Shown: positions 49,592 through 59,029, counted from the stretch's first letter. The stretch is DNA of 64,000 nucleotides from DASQGA01 sp038209555 (GCA_038209555.1 JBBQXP010000002.1:42688-106687); one strand, 5' to 3'. Translations and numbers: made by a program. The notes: generated from the letters alone by a model not told the origin.

Positions 49592-50476
49592 CTAGGCGCG
49601 TGCGGGCGCGAGGACGCCTGCGGCTTCGAGACCGGCCCGTACGAGCGCGACCTCGTCCTCGCTCGCGTCGACGAGCGGGAGACGTAGGCCGCCGACCTCG
49701 TGGCCGAGAAGGTTGAGCGCCGCCTTGAGCGGAATCGGGTTCGTCGTCACGGCGAGAGCCTCGAGGACCGGCTGGAGCTCCTGCTCGATCGCCTCCGCGC
49801 GCTCGGGGTCCCCATCCTTGAAGCGACGTATGAGCTCCTTCACCCGCATTCCCACCAGGTGGGTGCATACGAAGATCCCTCCGGTGCCGCCCAGTTCGAG
49901 GAAGGGGAGCAGGAGATCGTCGTTCCCCGCATAGAGAGCGAGGTCCGTCTCTTGAACGATCCGCTCGGCCTGGTTCAGGTCGGCCGTGGCCTGCTTGACC
50001 GCTCGTACCGTCGGGATCTCTGCGAGCACCGCCAGTGTCTCGGGCTCCAGGTTCAGCACCACCCGCTGTGGGATGTTGTAGACGATGATCGGCCGGTCGC
50101 TCGCCTCCGCGACGGCGCGAAAGTGAGCGATGATCCCGGCGACGGGCGGCTTGTTGTAGTACGGGGTCACCACGAGAAAACCGTCCACGCCGAGCCCGTG
50201 CGCCTGCTCGGTCAGATGAACGGAGTGGGCCGTCGAGTACGTGCCTGTGTTCGCGATGACCGTTGCACGAGCGCCGATCGAGTCGACGGCCACGGCGCAG
50301 AGCTCAAGTCGCTCGTCGTCCGTGAGCGTCGGCGCTTCTCCAGTGGTTCCGGCGACGACGACTCCATCCGAACCGTTCTCGACGAGATGAAGGCAGAGGC
50401 GGCGGAACGCATCCACATCGACGGCACCGTCCTCCCGGAACGGCGTCGCAACCGCGGTCAGGACCTCGCCCAGCAC
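49592..50476 (-). CDS. dapA: 4-hydroxy-tetrahydrodipicolinate synthase
   Basis: 294 residues. N-terminal TAVATPFREDGAVD, then VVAGTTGEAPTL, LVVTPYYNKPP, IIVYNIPQRV (catalytic Tyr region) and VRAVKQATADLNQ with the Schiff-base lysine. It condenses pyruvate with aspartate semialdehyde in DAP/lysine synthesis. dapB lies 10 bases upstream on the same strand. Confidence 0.95.
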   Translation of the reverse strand: MLGEVLTAVATPFREDGAVDVDAFRRLCLHLVENGSDGVVVAGTTGEAPTLTDDERLELCAVAVDSIGARATVIANTGTYSTAHSVHLTEQAHGLGVDGFLVVTPYYNKPPVAGIIAHFRAVAEASDRPIIVYNIPQRVVLNLEPETLAVLAEIPTVRAVKQATADLNQAERIVQETDLALYAGNDDLLLPFLELGGTGGIFVCTHLVGMRVKELIRRFKDGDPERAEAIEQELQPVLEALAVTTNPIPLKAALNLLGHEVGGLRLPLVDASEDEVALVRAGLEAAGVLAPARA

Positions 50477-50486
50477 AGGTCGGATT

Positions 50487-51128
50487 CTACGCGACGAGCC
50501 CGTCGATCCCCAAGGTCACACCGGCGGGCAGGTCCCCCAGCCGCTCGAGCGCCAGGAGAACGCCGGGTACAAAGGCCTCGCGGGAGAGCGTGTCGTGCCG
50601 GATGGTCAGAAGCTGCCCCTGGCCGCCCAGCAGCACCTCCTGATGGGCCAGGAGGCCCGGCAGGCGGACGCTGTGGATCGGCACGTCTCCTTCCAGGCGG
50701 GCGGCCGTCGCCTTCGCCGTGCCCGAGGGCGCATCCCGCTTCGCCTCGTCGTGGAGCTCGACGATCTCGGCACGCGGGAGCCAGCGAGCCGCCTCCTCCG
50801 CGAAGCGCATCATGAGGACTGCGCCGAGCGCGAAGTTCGGAGCGACGAGGCATGGGATCTCGCGTTCCCGTGCGAGGGTGTCCAGGGCCTCCACGTCCGC
50901 GTCCTGGAGGCCCGTCGTGCCGACCACGCAAGGGATCCCCACAGCAAGGCAACTCTCGACGTTCGCGCGGACGGCGTCCGGGCGCGTGAAGTCGATCGCC
51001 ACGTCGTACCCGGCCGCCACGGCACCGTTCCCGGAGCCGACGCCGTGCACGTCATGCCCCGCCTCCGCGAGCGCAGGGCCGAGGACCGTCCCGACCTTCC
51101 CCCCCGCTCCGAAGAGGAGAATCTTCAC
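50487..51128 (-). CDS. dapB: 4-hydroxy-tetrahydrodipicolinate reductase
   Basis: 213 residues, somewhat shorter than the usual 240-270. N-terminal ILLFGAGGKVG binds NAD(P)H. DFTRPDAVRANVESCL and VVGTTGLQ follow. The active-site motif usually EHHxxKxDAPSGTA reads ELHDEAKRDAPSGTA, so the second histidine is Asp; the lysine and the DAPSGTA loop are kept. It acts right after DapA. Four-base overlap with the peptidase gene upstream. Confidence 0.92.
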   Translation of the reverse strand: MKILLFGAGGKVGTVLGPALAEAGHDVHGVGSGNGAVAAGYDVAIDFTRPDAVRANVESCLAVGIPCVVGTTGLQDADVEALDTLAREREIPCLVAPNFALGAVLMMRFAEEAARWLPRAEIVELHDEAKRDAPSGTAKATAARLEGDVPIHSVRLPGLLAHQEVLLGGQGQLLTIRHDTLSREAFVPGVLLALERLGDLPAGVTLGIDGLVA

Positions 51129-52426
51129 GCGGCCGCTGCGACGAGCCCCGGTGAGATGCGTTCAACCGCGTCGACGAAACGCTCCTCGCTCGGCCCGATC
51201 GCAGCGACGGACAGCCTTTCCTCCGCGAGCAAGAGCGCGGCGAGGCCGGCCACCGCGTCGCGGTCGACGGCCTCGATCTCAGCGATGACGCGGTCTAGTG
51301 ACAGGATCTCGCTGTCGGTAACCAGGGACTTCCCGAGTCTGCTCATCCGATTCGACGTCAACTCCATCGAAAGCATTACCCGGCCTTTGAGGTTCTCCTT
51401 CGCGCGCTCGAGCTCCTCGTCCCCGAGCTCCCCGGCCGCGACTGCGGTGATCTGCTCGCGCAGGATCTCGAGGCAGGCGGCGAGATTCTCCTCCCGCGTT
51501 CCGACGTAGGCGCCGATCTGGCCCGTGTCCGCGTACTGCGATGCAAACGTGTACACCGAGTAGGCGAGACCGCGCTTCTCGCGGATCTCCTGGAAGAGGC
51601 GGGACGAGGCCGAGCCGCCGAGCACGCTGTCCAGGATCGAAGCCGTGAACCGCCGCCGGTCCGATCGCGCGATACCTGGTGCACCGACACAGATGTGGTA
51701 CTGCTCGGTGTCCTTTCGCTGGAAGCGAAGGCTCGGGCTCGGCGCATCGACGAACGGTGCCCGAGCGCCGGCCCGGCGGGCCGGTGGGCCTGGGCTCTTG
51801 GCGCTCATCCGCTCCACGAGCTCCACCACCCGGTCGTGCTCGAGGTGCCCGGCGGCGGCGACCACGACGTTGTCGGGCCGGTAGCGGGCGCGGTGGTACG
51901 TGGAGACGCTCCGGCGCGAGACATTTGCGATGACCTCCGCAGAGCCCAGTACCGGCCGGCCGAGCGGATGATCGCCGAAGACGGTCTCCGTGATCAGGTC
52001 ATGGACGAGCTCCTGCGGCGCATCCTCGACCATTGCGATCTCCTCCAGGACGACTTCCCGCTCGGCGTCGAGGTCGGAGAGGCGGGGCGCGAACACCATG
52101 TCGGTAACCACGTCCATCGCCTCCTCGAGGTGCTCGTCGAGCACGCGAGCGAAGACGACCGTGTAGTCCCGACCCGTCGAGGCGTTGAGCTCGCCACCGA
52201 ACGTATCGAAGATCTCTGCGATCTCGAGCGCGGAATAGGAGCGGGAGCCCTTGAAGAGAAGGTGCTCGAGAAAATGGCTCAGGCCGGCGTGGGCGACGTC
52301 CTCATCCCGCGAGCCGGCGCCGATCCAGATCCCGAGCGCGACGGAGCGAACGCTCGGGAGCGGCTCCGTCACCACCCGGGCGCCGCCGTCGAGAGTCGTG
52401 AGGAGGTAGCTCTCCACCGGTCGCAT
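51125..52426 (-). CDS. M16-family zinc peptidase
   Basis: 433 residues. The inverted zinc motif HFLEH (SHFLEHLLFKG) is at ~47-57, with the downstream Glu in REVVLEEIAMVED. A second, inactive-type M16 domain makes up the C-terminal half. Members include mitochondrial-processing-peptidase-like proteins. The ATG at 52426 was chosen because longer readings add Arg/Pro-rich sequence. It lies next to pnp and dapB, a common Gram-positive order. Confidence 0.93.
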   Translation of the reverse strand: MRPVESYLLTTLDGGARVVTEPLPSVRSVALGIWIGAGSRDEDVAHAGLSHFLEHLLFKGSRSYSALEIAEIFDTFGGELNASTGRDYTVVFARVLDEHLEEAMDVVTDMVFAPRLSDLDAEREVVLEEIAMVEDAPQELVHDLITETVFGDHPLGRPVLGSAEVIANVSRRSVSTYHRARYRPDNVVVAAAGHLEHDRVVELVERMSAKSPGPPARRAGARAPFVDAPSPSLRFQRKDTEQYHICVGAPGIARSDRRRFTASILDSVLGGSASSRLFQEIREKRGLAYSVYTFASQYADTGQIGAYVGTREENLAACLEILREQITAVAAGELGDEELERAKENLKGRVMLSMELTSNRMSRLGKSLVTDSEILSLDRVIAEIEAVDRDAVAGLAALLLAEERLSVAAIGPSEERFVDAVERISPGLVAAAA

Positions 52427-52449
52427 CGTAGCCGGGTGCGAAGCGGTAG

Positions 52450-53628
52450 TTAGCCCGCGGGCCTGAAGGCCCGGCCGGGGTCTCCGGCGGCACGGGCAAG
52501 GAGTGCCAGCGCCTTCAGGAGAGGCCTGGCCGGCCCACGGGTCAGGCGCACATCGGCGAGGTCTCCCTGGAGGATTCGCTCGACAACGTTCCACACGAGC
52601 TGGGTCTGCGCCAGCGCGAAGGACGTGCGGGGAAAGCGGTCGAGCGCCGCCTTGATGCTCCAGGAGGCCCAGAGCAGCGGCGCGAGCTGGCGCGTGAGCC
52701 GGGGACCGTAGGGGTCGAGCGTCTCCTCCCGTCCCTCGAGCACGTCCAGCACGGCTCCTGTCGCGAGCGAACCGCTGAGGATCCCCTCGTACATCCCGTC
52801 GCCGGAAACCGGGTCGACGAGGCCGGCTGCATCCCCGACGAGCAGCGCAGGGCCTCGTGAGAGGCAGGAGGACGGCAGCCGCATTGGAAGCCTGAAGCCT
52901 CGGAGCTCACCGAGGTCCTCGAGCTCGGCTCCGTGCCGCTTGCAGAGGCGGCGCAGGTGCTCGCGGAGCCGCGGGCCTTCCTCGGTCGACCCCCCCACGC
53001 CGAAGTTGACGTGGTCGCCCTTGGGAAAGACCCACGCGTACCCGCCCGGCACGGTGGCGAAGTCGATCAGGAGGCGTCCGCGGAAGCGCTCGCGGTCGAT
53101 GCGTCCGTAGGAGAGGTTGCCTTCGAGCGCAACCCCCACGGCCTGGTTCCCGCCGAGCTCGAGCGCTCGCGCCGACACGCCGTTGATCCCGTCCGCGCCG
53201 ACGACGGTCCGGGCTGCGATGCCGTCACCGTTGACTCTGACCGTCGCGCTCTTCCCGTTTATCTCGACCCCCGAGACCTTCGTCCCGTCCCGGAACTCGA
53301 CGCCTGCCGCCGCAGCCTGGTCGACGAGGTAGGCATCGAGTCGCTTCCGTTGCGTCATGTAGACGAGCGGCTTGCCGCTGCCGCGCTCGACCCGCTTGTC
53401 GGATCCGAGGCCGAGCTCGGCGATCGTGACGACTTCCTCGACGACCGGATCGATGGAGAAGGGCAGGAGCCGCGCGGCCCGACCGGTCAGCCCTCCCCCA
53501 CAGGGCTTGTCACGCGGGAAGCGCGCGCGGTCGAGCAGGAGAACAGAGACTCCTTCTCGGGCGAGGCGGTACGCCGTCGTGGAGCCGGCGGGGCCGGCTC
53601 CAACGACGACACAGTCGTAGCGCTTCAC
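52450..53628 (-). CDS. Geranylgeranyl reductase-family flavoprotein
   Basis: 392 residues. N-terminal Rossmann motif VVVGAGPAGSTTAYRLA, then FPRDKPCGGGLTGRA, VVGADGINGVSA and LLVGDAAGLVDPVSGDGMYEGILSG, all diagnostic of the geranylgeranyl reductase family. It reduces isoprenoid chains, probably of menaquinone or a lipid. The exact substrate is not predictable. Confidence 0.9.
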   Translation of the reverse strand: MKRYDCVVVGAGPAGSTTAYRLAREGVSVLLLDRARFPRDKPCGGGLTGRAARLLPFSIDPVVEEVVTIAELGLGSDKRVERGSGKPLVYMTQRKRLDAYLVDQAAAAGVEFRDGTKVSGVEINGKSATVRVNGDGIAARTVVGADGINGVSARALELGGNQAVGVALEGNLSYGRIDRERFRGRLLIDFATVPGGYAWVFPKGDHVNFGVGGSTEEGPRLREHLRRLCKRHGAELEDLGELRGFRLPMRLPSSCLSRGPALLVGDAAGLVDPVSGDGMYEGILSGSLATGAVLDVLEGREETLDPYGPRLTRQLAPLLWASWSIKAALDRFPRTSFALAQTQLVWNVVERILQGDLADVRLTRGPARPLLKALALLARAAGDPGRAFRPAG

Positions 53629-53646
53629 TCGCGCATCTGCCGGGTG

Positions 53647-56118
53647 CTAGCGGCGGTTCCGCTCGCGGCCGCGGTCACGCCCGCGCTCACCGTCACGGGG
53701 CCGCTCCGAGCGCTCTCGGGGCGGTGCGTCCTTCGCTCGTTCGATCAGCTCCTCGGGTTGCACGAGGTTGCCGTTCTCGTGCTTGGCGACGAGCTTCAAG
53801 CCGATCCGGCCGCGTGCCTTGTCGACCTCTTGGACGATGACGTCGAGCACGTCGCCGCGGGCCATGACGTCCTCGATGTGAGCAACGCGGCCGGGACCCA
53901 CGTTGGAGACGTGCAGCAAGCCGTCGGTGCCCTTCTTGAGCTCGACGAAGGCGCCGAAGTCGGTCGTCTTCACGACCTTGCCGGTGTACTCGTCCCCGAC
54001 CTCGGGCTCCTTGGTGAGGTTCTCGATCGCGGCGATCGCCTCTCGCGCCTTTGTGCCCTCCGTGGCGTAGATGAGGATGGTGCCGTCCTCTTCGATGTCG
54101 ATCTGGACGTCGTAATCGGACTCGAGCGAGCGAATCGTCTCGCCGCCCTTGCCGATCACCATGCCGATCTTCTCCGGGTCGATCTTGACCGTCGAGATCC
54201 GCGGAGCGTTCTCGGAGAGCTCCGACCGAGCCTCCGGGAGCGCCTCGGCCATCTTGTCGAGGATGAACTCGCGCGCCCGCTTTGCCTGGTCGAGCGCATT
54301 TCGCATGATCTCCTGCGTGACGCCGGTGATCTTGATGTCCATCTGGAGCGCGGTGATGCCCTCGCGCGACCCGGCCACCTTGAAGTCCATGTCGCCGAGA
54401 TGATCCTCCGCTCCCTGGATGTCGGTCAGGATCACGTAGTCGTCACCCTCCTTGACGAGGCCCATGGCGATTCCCGAGACGGGCCGCTTGATCGGCACGC
54501 CTGCATCCATGAGCGCCAGCGTCGAGCCGCACACCGATCCCATCGACGAGGAGCCGTTCGACTCGAGCGTCTCCGAGACGAGGCGGATCGTGTACGGAAA
54601 GTCCTCCGCTGGCGGGATCATGGCCTCGAGGGCCCGTTGCGCGAGCGCCCCATGGCCGATGTCGCGCCGCTTCGGGCCACGCATGAAGCCGGTCTCGCCC
54701 ACGGAGTAGGGCGGGAAGTTGTAGTGGTGCATGAAGCGACGATCAGTCTCGAGCGAGAGATCGTCGATGCGCTGACCCTCCTTCGCGGTTCCCAGCGTCA
54801 GGAGCGTCATGATCTGGGTCTGCCCGCGGGTGAAGAGCGCCGAGCCGTGCGTTCGCGGCGCGACGCCGACCTCGCACTCGATCTCCCGGATCTCCTCGGT
54901 GCCGCGACCGTCGGGCCGGCGCTTGTCGACGGCGATCTTCCGCCGGACGAGTTCCTTGTAGATGGCCTCGGCCGCCTTTTTCACGAACTGCTTGGTCATC
55001 CCGTCCTTCACAGCCGGAGCATCCCCGTCGACCGTGGCGGGGCCGACCGGGAAGGGCAGCTCGACGGTGTCGATGATCCGGTCGAAAAGGAGAGCCCGCT
55101 TGGCCGATTTGAGCTCCTTCGAGTCCTGCTCAGCCTCGGTCAGCTCACGGAGGCCAGTCTCAAACTGATCCCGCACTGGGCCGATCACGGCCTCCAGGCG
55201 GACGCGCTCGAGAATGAGCCCGAAGCTCGACTTGACCTGCATCCGCTTGACGATGTCCTCCTCGGTGGAGGTCATCGAGAGCGGCGGGCAGAGCTCGTCG
55301 ACCAGCTCGTCGACGACCGCGGCAGCCTCGCGAAGGCCTTCGGCGGCGATCCGCTCCCGGATCCGGTCGCCTTGCGACGCCTCGAGCTCTTCCGTCAGAT
55401 CGGTGTCGAGCCATTTCGGCTTGCCGGCCTGGCGGCGGAGATCCTCCTGCGCCTCACAAAGCTTCTTGATCTCGGCATGAGCAAGGTCGAGCGCCTCGAG
55501 GAGGACCTCTTCGGTCACCTCGTCGGCTCCGGCCTCGACCATCGTGAGGCCGTCCTTGGTGCCGACCACGATCAGGTCGAACTTGGACTCCTCGGCCGAC
55601 TCGGGCAAGGTCGGATTGAGCACCAGCTGGCCGTCGATCTGTCCGACTCGCACGGCGCCGACCGGTCCGAAGAACGGCAGCGGCGACAACATGAGCGCAG
55701 CCGAGGCGCCGTTGATGCAGAGGATGTCGTGGGCGGTGATGAGGTCGGCCGAGAGAATCGTGCAGATGACCTGAACCTCGTTCCTGAAGCCCTTCGGCCA
55801 GAGCGGGCGGATCGGCCGGTCGATCATGCGGGCCGTCAGGATCGCCTTCTCGGTCGGGCGCCCCTCACGCTTGAAGAAGCCGCCGGGGATCTTCCCGGCC
55901 GCGTACATCCGCTCCTCGACGTCGACAGTGAGCGGGAAAAAGTCCGCTCCCTCACGCGGCTCGGGCCGTCCATGCGCCGTGGCGAGCACCATGCACTCGC
56001 CGGCTCGCACGACGACCGAGCCGCCGGCCTGCTTGGCCAGCTTCCCCGTCTCGAACGAGATTTCTTCGCGTCCGACTGTGACCGACACCGCGGCCTGGGA
56101 CGATTCGATCGTACTCAT
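53647..56118 (-). CDS. pnp: Polyribonucleotide nucleotidyltransferase (PNPase)
   Basis: 823 residues: two RNase PH-like domains separated by a helical domain, a KH domain (GMVIGKGGETIRSLE), an S1 domain and an Arg-rich tail (RERSERPRDGERGRDRG). PNPase is a phosphate-dependent 3'-5' exoribonuclease. The ATG at 56118 has GGAGG five bases before it. It follows rpsO, and a long hairpin lies between them. Confidence 0.97.
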   Translation of the reverse strand: MSTIESSQAAVSVTVGREEISFETGKLAKQAGGSVVVRAGECMVLATAHGRPEPREGADFFPLTVDVEERMYAAGKIPGGFFKREGRPTEKAILTARMIDRPIRPLWPKGFRNEVQVICTILSADLITAHDILCINGASAALMLSPLPFFGPVGAVRVGQIDGQLVLNPTLPESAEESKFDLIVVGTKDGLTMVEAGADEVTEEVLLEALDLAHAEIKKLCEAQEDLRRQAGKPKWLDTDLTEELEASQGDRIRERIAAEGLREAAAVVDELVDELCPPLSMTSTEEDIVKRMQVKSSFGLILERVRLEAVIGPVRDQFETGLRELTEAEQDSKELKSAKRALLFDRIIDTVELPFPVGPATVDGDAPAVKDGMTKQFVKKAAEAIYKELVRRKIAVDKRRPDGRGTEEIREIECEVGVAPRTHGSALFTRGQTQIMTLLTLGTAKEGQRIDDLSLETDRRFMHHYNFPPYSVGETGFMRGPKRRDIGHGALAQRALEAMIPPAEDFPYTIRLVSETLESNGSSSMGSVCGSTLALMDAGVPIKRPVSGIAMGLVKEGDDYVILTDIQGAEDHLGDMDFKVAGSREGITALQMDIKITGVTQEIMRNALDQAKRAREFILDKMAEALPEARSELSENAPRISTVKIDPEKIGMVIGKGGETIRSLESDYDVQIDIEEDGTILIYATEGTKAREAIAAIENLTKEPEVGDEYTGKVVKTTDFGAFVELKKGTDGLLHVSNVGPGRVAHIEDVMARGDVLDVIVQEVDKARGRIGLKLVAKHENGNLVQPEELIERAKDAPPRERSERPRDGERGRDRGRERNRR

Positions 56119-56137
56119 ACTTGCCTCCTGTCTTCTT

Positions 56138-56211
56138 GCGGAGGACGGAGGCGGAGGTTTGAGGCAGACCCGGGCTCGGGGCTCCCTCAAACTTCCACCG
56201 GCGCCCTCCGC
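56138..56211 (-). promoter_or_regulatory. Long interrupted hairpin in the rpsO-pnp leader
   Basis: Read on the plus strand, GCGGAGG (56138-56144) pairs with CCTCCGC (56205-56211), and AGGTTTGAGG (56155-56164) pairs with CCTCAAACTT (56185-56194), one G-U pair. The stem spans most of the leader between the rpsO stop and the pnp start. In other bacteria a leader hairpin before pnp is cut by RNase III and then controlled by PNPase itself; a similar role here is inferred. Confidence 0.55.
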
Positions 56212-56221
56212 CGGCCCGGCG

Positions 56222-56491
56222 CTACCGGCGCAGGCCCAGTTCCTTGATGAGGTTTCGGTAGCCCTCCACGTTTCTCCGTTGAAGGTAGTTCAGAAGCCGG
56301 CGACGCTGGCCGACGAGCTTCAGAAGCCCTCGACGCGAGTGGTGATCTTTCTTGTGCGTCCGGAGGTGTTCGGTGAGATAGGTAATGCGTTGCGTAAGCA
56401 GCGCCACCTGCACCTCCGGCGACCCGGTGTCCGCGTCGCTCTTTCCGTATGTGCCTACGACCTCTTGCTTCGCTTCCTTCGTCAGAGTCAT
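56222..56491 (-). CDS. rpsO: 30S ribosomal protein S15
   Basis: 89 residues, the standard S15 length. It starts MTLTKEAKQEVVG and contains TGSPEVQVALLTQRI, LTEHLRTHKKDHHSRRGLL and RRNVEGYRNLIKELGLRR. It binds the central domain of 16S rRNA. Its start is 19 bases from the divergent GTG of the glutamyltranspeptidase-like gene, so the two promoters must overlap the other coding region or lie elsewhere. Confidence 0.97.
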   Translation of the reverse strand: MTLTKEAKQEVVGTYGKSDADTGSPEVQVALLTQRITYLTEHLRTHKKDHHSRRGLLKLVGQRRRLLNYLQRRNVEGYRNLIKELGLRR

Positions 56492-56510
56492 TGGCCGTAG
56501 GCTAGCAAAG

Positions 56511-57965
56511 GTGCCGCGCTCGTCCGGTGACGCTTTCGGCTCTCTGGCGGGCAAAAAGCGAGCCAGAGCAGGACGCAGTGGCCTCACACCGGGAATTGCC
56601 GCGGGGCACCCGGCTACGGCTGAGGCGGGCCTGGAGATCCTGGCGGATGGTGGCACGGCAGCCGACGCAGCTGTTGCAGCCTGCCTCGCCTCCTGCGTCG
56701 CCGAAACGGTCATGACGGGTCTCGCGGGCGGCGGGCATGCGCTCTGGTGGGACGCAACCGAACGCCGGACCGAGCTTCTGGACTTCTTCGTCGCGGTTCC
56801 GGGCCTGGGCAGCGACGCACGCGGGTCGGAGCTCCTGCTGTTGGCGGTGCCGTTCGGGACCGAGCTCGTCCATTACTCGGTCGGAATCGCATCCTGCGCC
56901 GTTCCGGGCGTACCGGCCGGCCTCGGCGCGCTCCACCGGCGCCGCGGGCGGCTGCCATGGTCACGCCTCGTTCAGCCTGCGATCTCCCTGGCAACAGGCG
57001 GAGTCGAGATGCCGCCAGCCCACGCCGCCTGTCTTGCCATGCTCGCGCCCGTGATGACGATGCGCGAAGGGGCGCTGATCTACGCTCCAGGCGGGCACCT
57101 CCTGGAAGCAGGCGCGAAGCTGGAGCAACCAGGCTTGGCAGCGGCTCTGGCCCTCGTCGCCCGAGAGGGACCAGAGAGCTTGTACACGGGCTCGCTCGCC
57201 AAGGCCCTGCTCGAGCTCATGGAGGACCGCGGAGGGCTCGTTACGAAGGCCGACCTGCGGGCGTACCGGCCCGAGTGGGTGGATCCGGTCGTGGGCGACC
57301 ACGCGGGCTACCGGATCGAGACGCGGGCAGGGCTTGCCCGGGTGGTTGAGACGCTTGCCCAGCTGCAGCCGCTGGGAGGGCTGTCCGAGGCCGAGCGCGT
57401 CAGCGTCCTCGTCGCCGCACTCACAGAGACGCCACCCGACGGTCACACCACGAATCTCGTGACCGTCGACGAGACCGGGAACGCCTGCGTGCTGACGACG
57501 AGCCTGGGCCTCGGCTCCGGTGACTTCCTCCCAGGCTACGACCTCCATCTGAACAGCATGCTCGGCGAAGTCGACCTCGTCGTCGGTCCGCTCGAGCCTG
57601 GGAGGCGGATGGAAAGCATGATGGCACCGGCGCTCGCACTCGATCACGAAGGGCCTGCACTCGCGATCGGCGCCGCCGGCGGAACGAGGCTGCGAAGCGC
57701 ACTCGTCCAGGTGCTGACGGCCGTCCTCGACGAAGGCTTGGATCCGCAGAGGGCCGTCGAGCGGCCCAGGTTGCATCCCGTGGGCGAGGTGGTTCACGTG
57801 GAGCCTGGGTTCGCAGCTTCGGCGCTGGAAGCACTCGAGGCCGAGGGGAAAAGCGTCAGACGCTGGCCTGACCTTCACCACTATTTTGGCGGCGTCAGTG
57901 CGAGCGGGCGAGCGGGCCTGGCGGCGGACCCGCGTCGGAGCGGCTCGGCCCGAGGTCTTCCCTAA
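56511..57965 (+). CDS. Gamma-glutamyltranspeptidase-family protein
   Basis: 484 residues. N-terminal GIAAGHPATAEAGLEILADGGTAADAAVAAC is typical of the large subunit. The autocleavage/nucleophile Thr lies in GHTTNLVTVDETGNACVL, as in TTHxS of GGT. The small-subunit glycine pair is GAAGGTRLR. No signal peptide is seen, so it may be cytoplasmic or non-classical. It is shorter than E. coli GGT (~580). It is the only plus-strand gene between rpsO and ribF. Confidence 0.82.
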   Translation: MPRSSGDAFGSLAGKKRARAGRSGLTPGIAAGHPATAEAGLEILADGGTAADAAVAACLASCVAETVMTGLAGGGHALWWDATERRTELLDFFVAVPGLGSDARGSELLLLAVPFGTELVHYSVGIASCAVPGVPAGLGALHRRRGRLPWSRLVQPAISLATGGVEMPPAHAACLAMLAPVMTMREGALIYAPGGHLLEAGAKLEQPGLAAALALVAREGPESLYTGSLAKALLELMEDRGGLVTKADLRAYRPEWVDPVVGDHAGYRIETRAGLARVVETLAQLQPLGGLSEAERVSVLVAALTETPPDGHTTNLVTVDETGNACVLTTSLGLGSGDFLPGYDLHLNSMLGEVDLVVGPLEPGRRMESMMAPALALDHEGPALAIGAAGGTRLRSALVQVLTAVLDEGLDPQRAVERPRLHPVGEVVHVEPGFAASALEALEAEGKSVRRWPDLHHYFGGVSASGRAGLAADPRRSGSARGLP

Positions 57966-58110
57966 CGGAGCTATCCGACTCCGACCATCCGACGTATCCG
58001 CAATGTGGGCACCCAGGGTTGTTCCGCACGGTGCCGCGACCGGCCGGCTTCGAGTACGTCGACTCGCACGCGAGACACTGCACGGACACGATCAGGAAGA
58101 TCCCATTCAT
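57895..58110 (-). CDS. Small zinc-ribbon protein
   Basis: 71 residues. Two knuckles (QCLACESTY and GCPHCGYVGW) form a probable zinc ribbon at ~11-42; the tail is Ser/Pro-rich and disordered. The zinc-ribbon part lies outside the convergent GGT-family gene; only the tail overlaps it (57895-57965). It lies 52 bases after ribF and may be its co-transcribed partner. No function is known. Confidence 0.6.
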   Translation of the reverse strand: MNGIFLIVSVQCLACESTYSKPAGRGTVRNNPGCPHCGYVGWSESDSSVREDLGPSRSDAGPPPGPLARSH

Positions 58111-58162
58111 ACGCACATCATCGTTCCCGGTCCCGGAAGTGCGCGCCGTCCTGGAAGAATCT

Positions 58163-59029
58163 TTACACCGGCGGCGAGGCCGCTCGAGCGTCGTCTGTGT
58201 CGCGCACGATTTGCTCAACGAGGTCGGCCTCGCTCTCGAACGCGCGCTCCTCCCGCAGGCGCTCCCAGAGCTCGAGACGGAGCCGCGTGCCGTAGAGGTC
58301 ACCGCTGAAATTGAGGAGAAAGGCTTCGATCCTGCGCTCGACGCCGCCGTAGTGTGGGTTGACGCCGATCGAGACGGCGGCGCGGTGCCCGAGAGCCTGG
58401 CCGGCGTAGATCCCGTGCTTCGGGACGAGGATGCCCCGGTCGACCGAGAGGTTGGCGGTCGGGAAGCCAAGCGTCCCGCCACGCTGGTCTCCGTAGACGA
58501 CCGGTCCCTCGAGCTCCGGGGCACGACCGAGAAGGGCGGCGGCCTCCCGGATCTCGCCATTTCTCAGGTGCTCGCGGATCCGGCTGGAGGAGACGCCCTC
58601 GAGGAGGGGTACAACCCGTGCGTCAATTCCAAGGGCGCGAAGGAGCTCGAGGTCACCGCGCCGCTTGTGGCCGAATCGGAACCCATCGCCCGCCAACACG
58701 GTCTGGGTTCCGATCGGCCCGAGAATCTGCGCTACGAACTCTTCGGGCTCGAGCAGGGAGAGCGCGGTCGTGAACTCGAGAGCGAGGACGTCGGCAATGT
58801 CGGCTGCTTCGATCAGCTCGAGGCGGCGCTCGAACGTCGACAGAAGCTCGACCTCGTAGCCGAGAACTGCCCGGGGGTGAGGCTGGAACGTCACCACTGT
58901 AGGTCGAAGGCCCGTTGCAACCACCGCGTCGATGACGGTGCGATGGCCGCGATGGACGCCGTCGAAGGTGCCGATCGCGACCGCCCGCTCGGCCGGTTCG
59001 AGCTCGTCAGGCGTGCGTGCGACGTTCAT
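58163..59029 (-). CDS. ribF: Bifunctional riboflavin kinase / FMN adenylyltransferase
   Basis: 288 residues. N-terminal FAD synthetase domain with AIGTFDGVHRGHR, VTFQPHPRAVL and SSSRIREHLRNG; C-terminal riboflavin kinase domain with GTLGFPTANLSVD and GIYAG. It makes FMN and then FAD from riboflavin. The ATG overlaps the truB stop by four bases. Confidence 0.95.
   Translation of the reverse strand: MNVARTPDELEPAERAVAIGTFDGVHRGHRTVIDAVVATGLRPTVVTFQPHPRAVLGYEVELLSTFERRLELIEAADIADVLALEFTTALSLLEPEEFVAQILGPIGTQTVLAGDGFRFGHKRRGDLELLRALGIDARVVPLLEGVSSSRIREHLRNGEIREAAALLGRAPELEGPVVYGDQRGGTLGFPTANLSVDRGILVPKHGIYAGQALGHRAAVSIGVNPHYGGVERRIEAFLLNFSGDLYGTRLRLELWERLREERAFESEADLVEQIVRDTDDARAASPPV

Noticed and set aside
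53000..56200. Long plus-strand open frame opposite pnp
   Set aside because: It is the antisense of pnp and the reductase gene; composition follows the opposite strand's codon bias and no family is recognisable.
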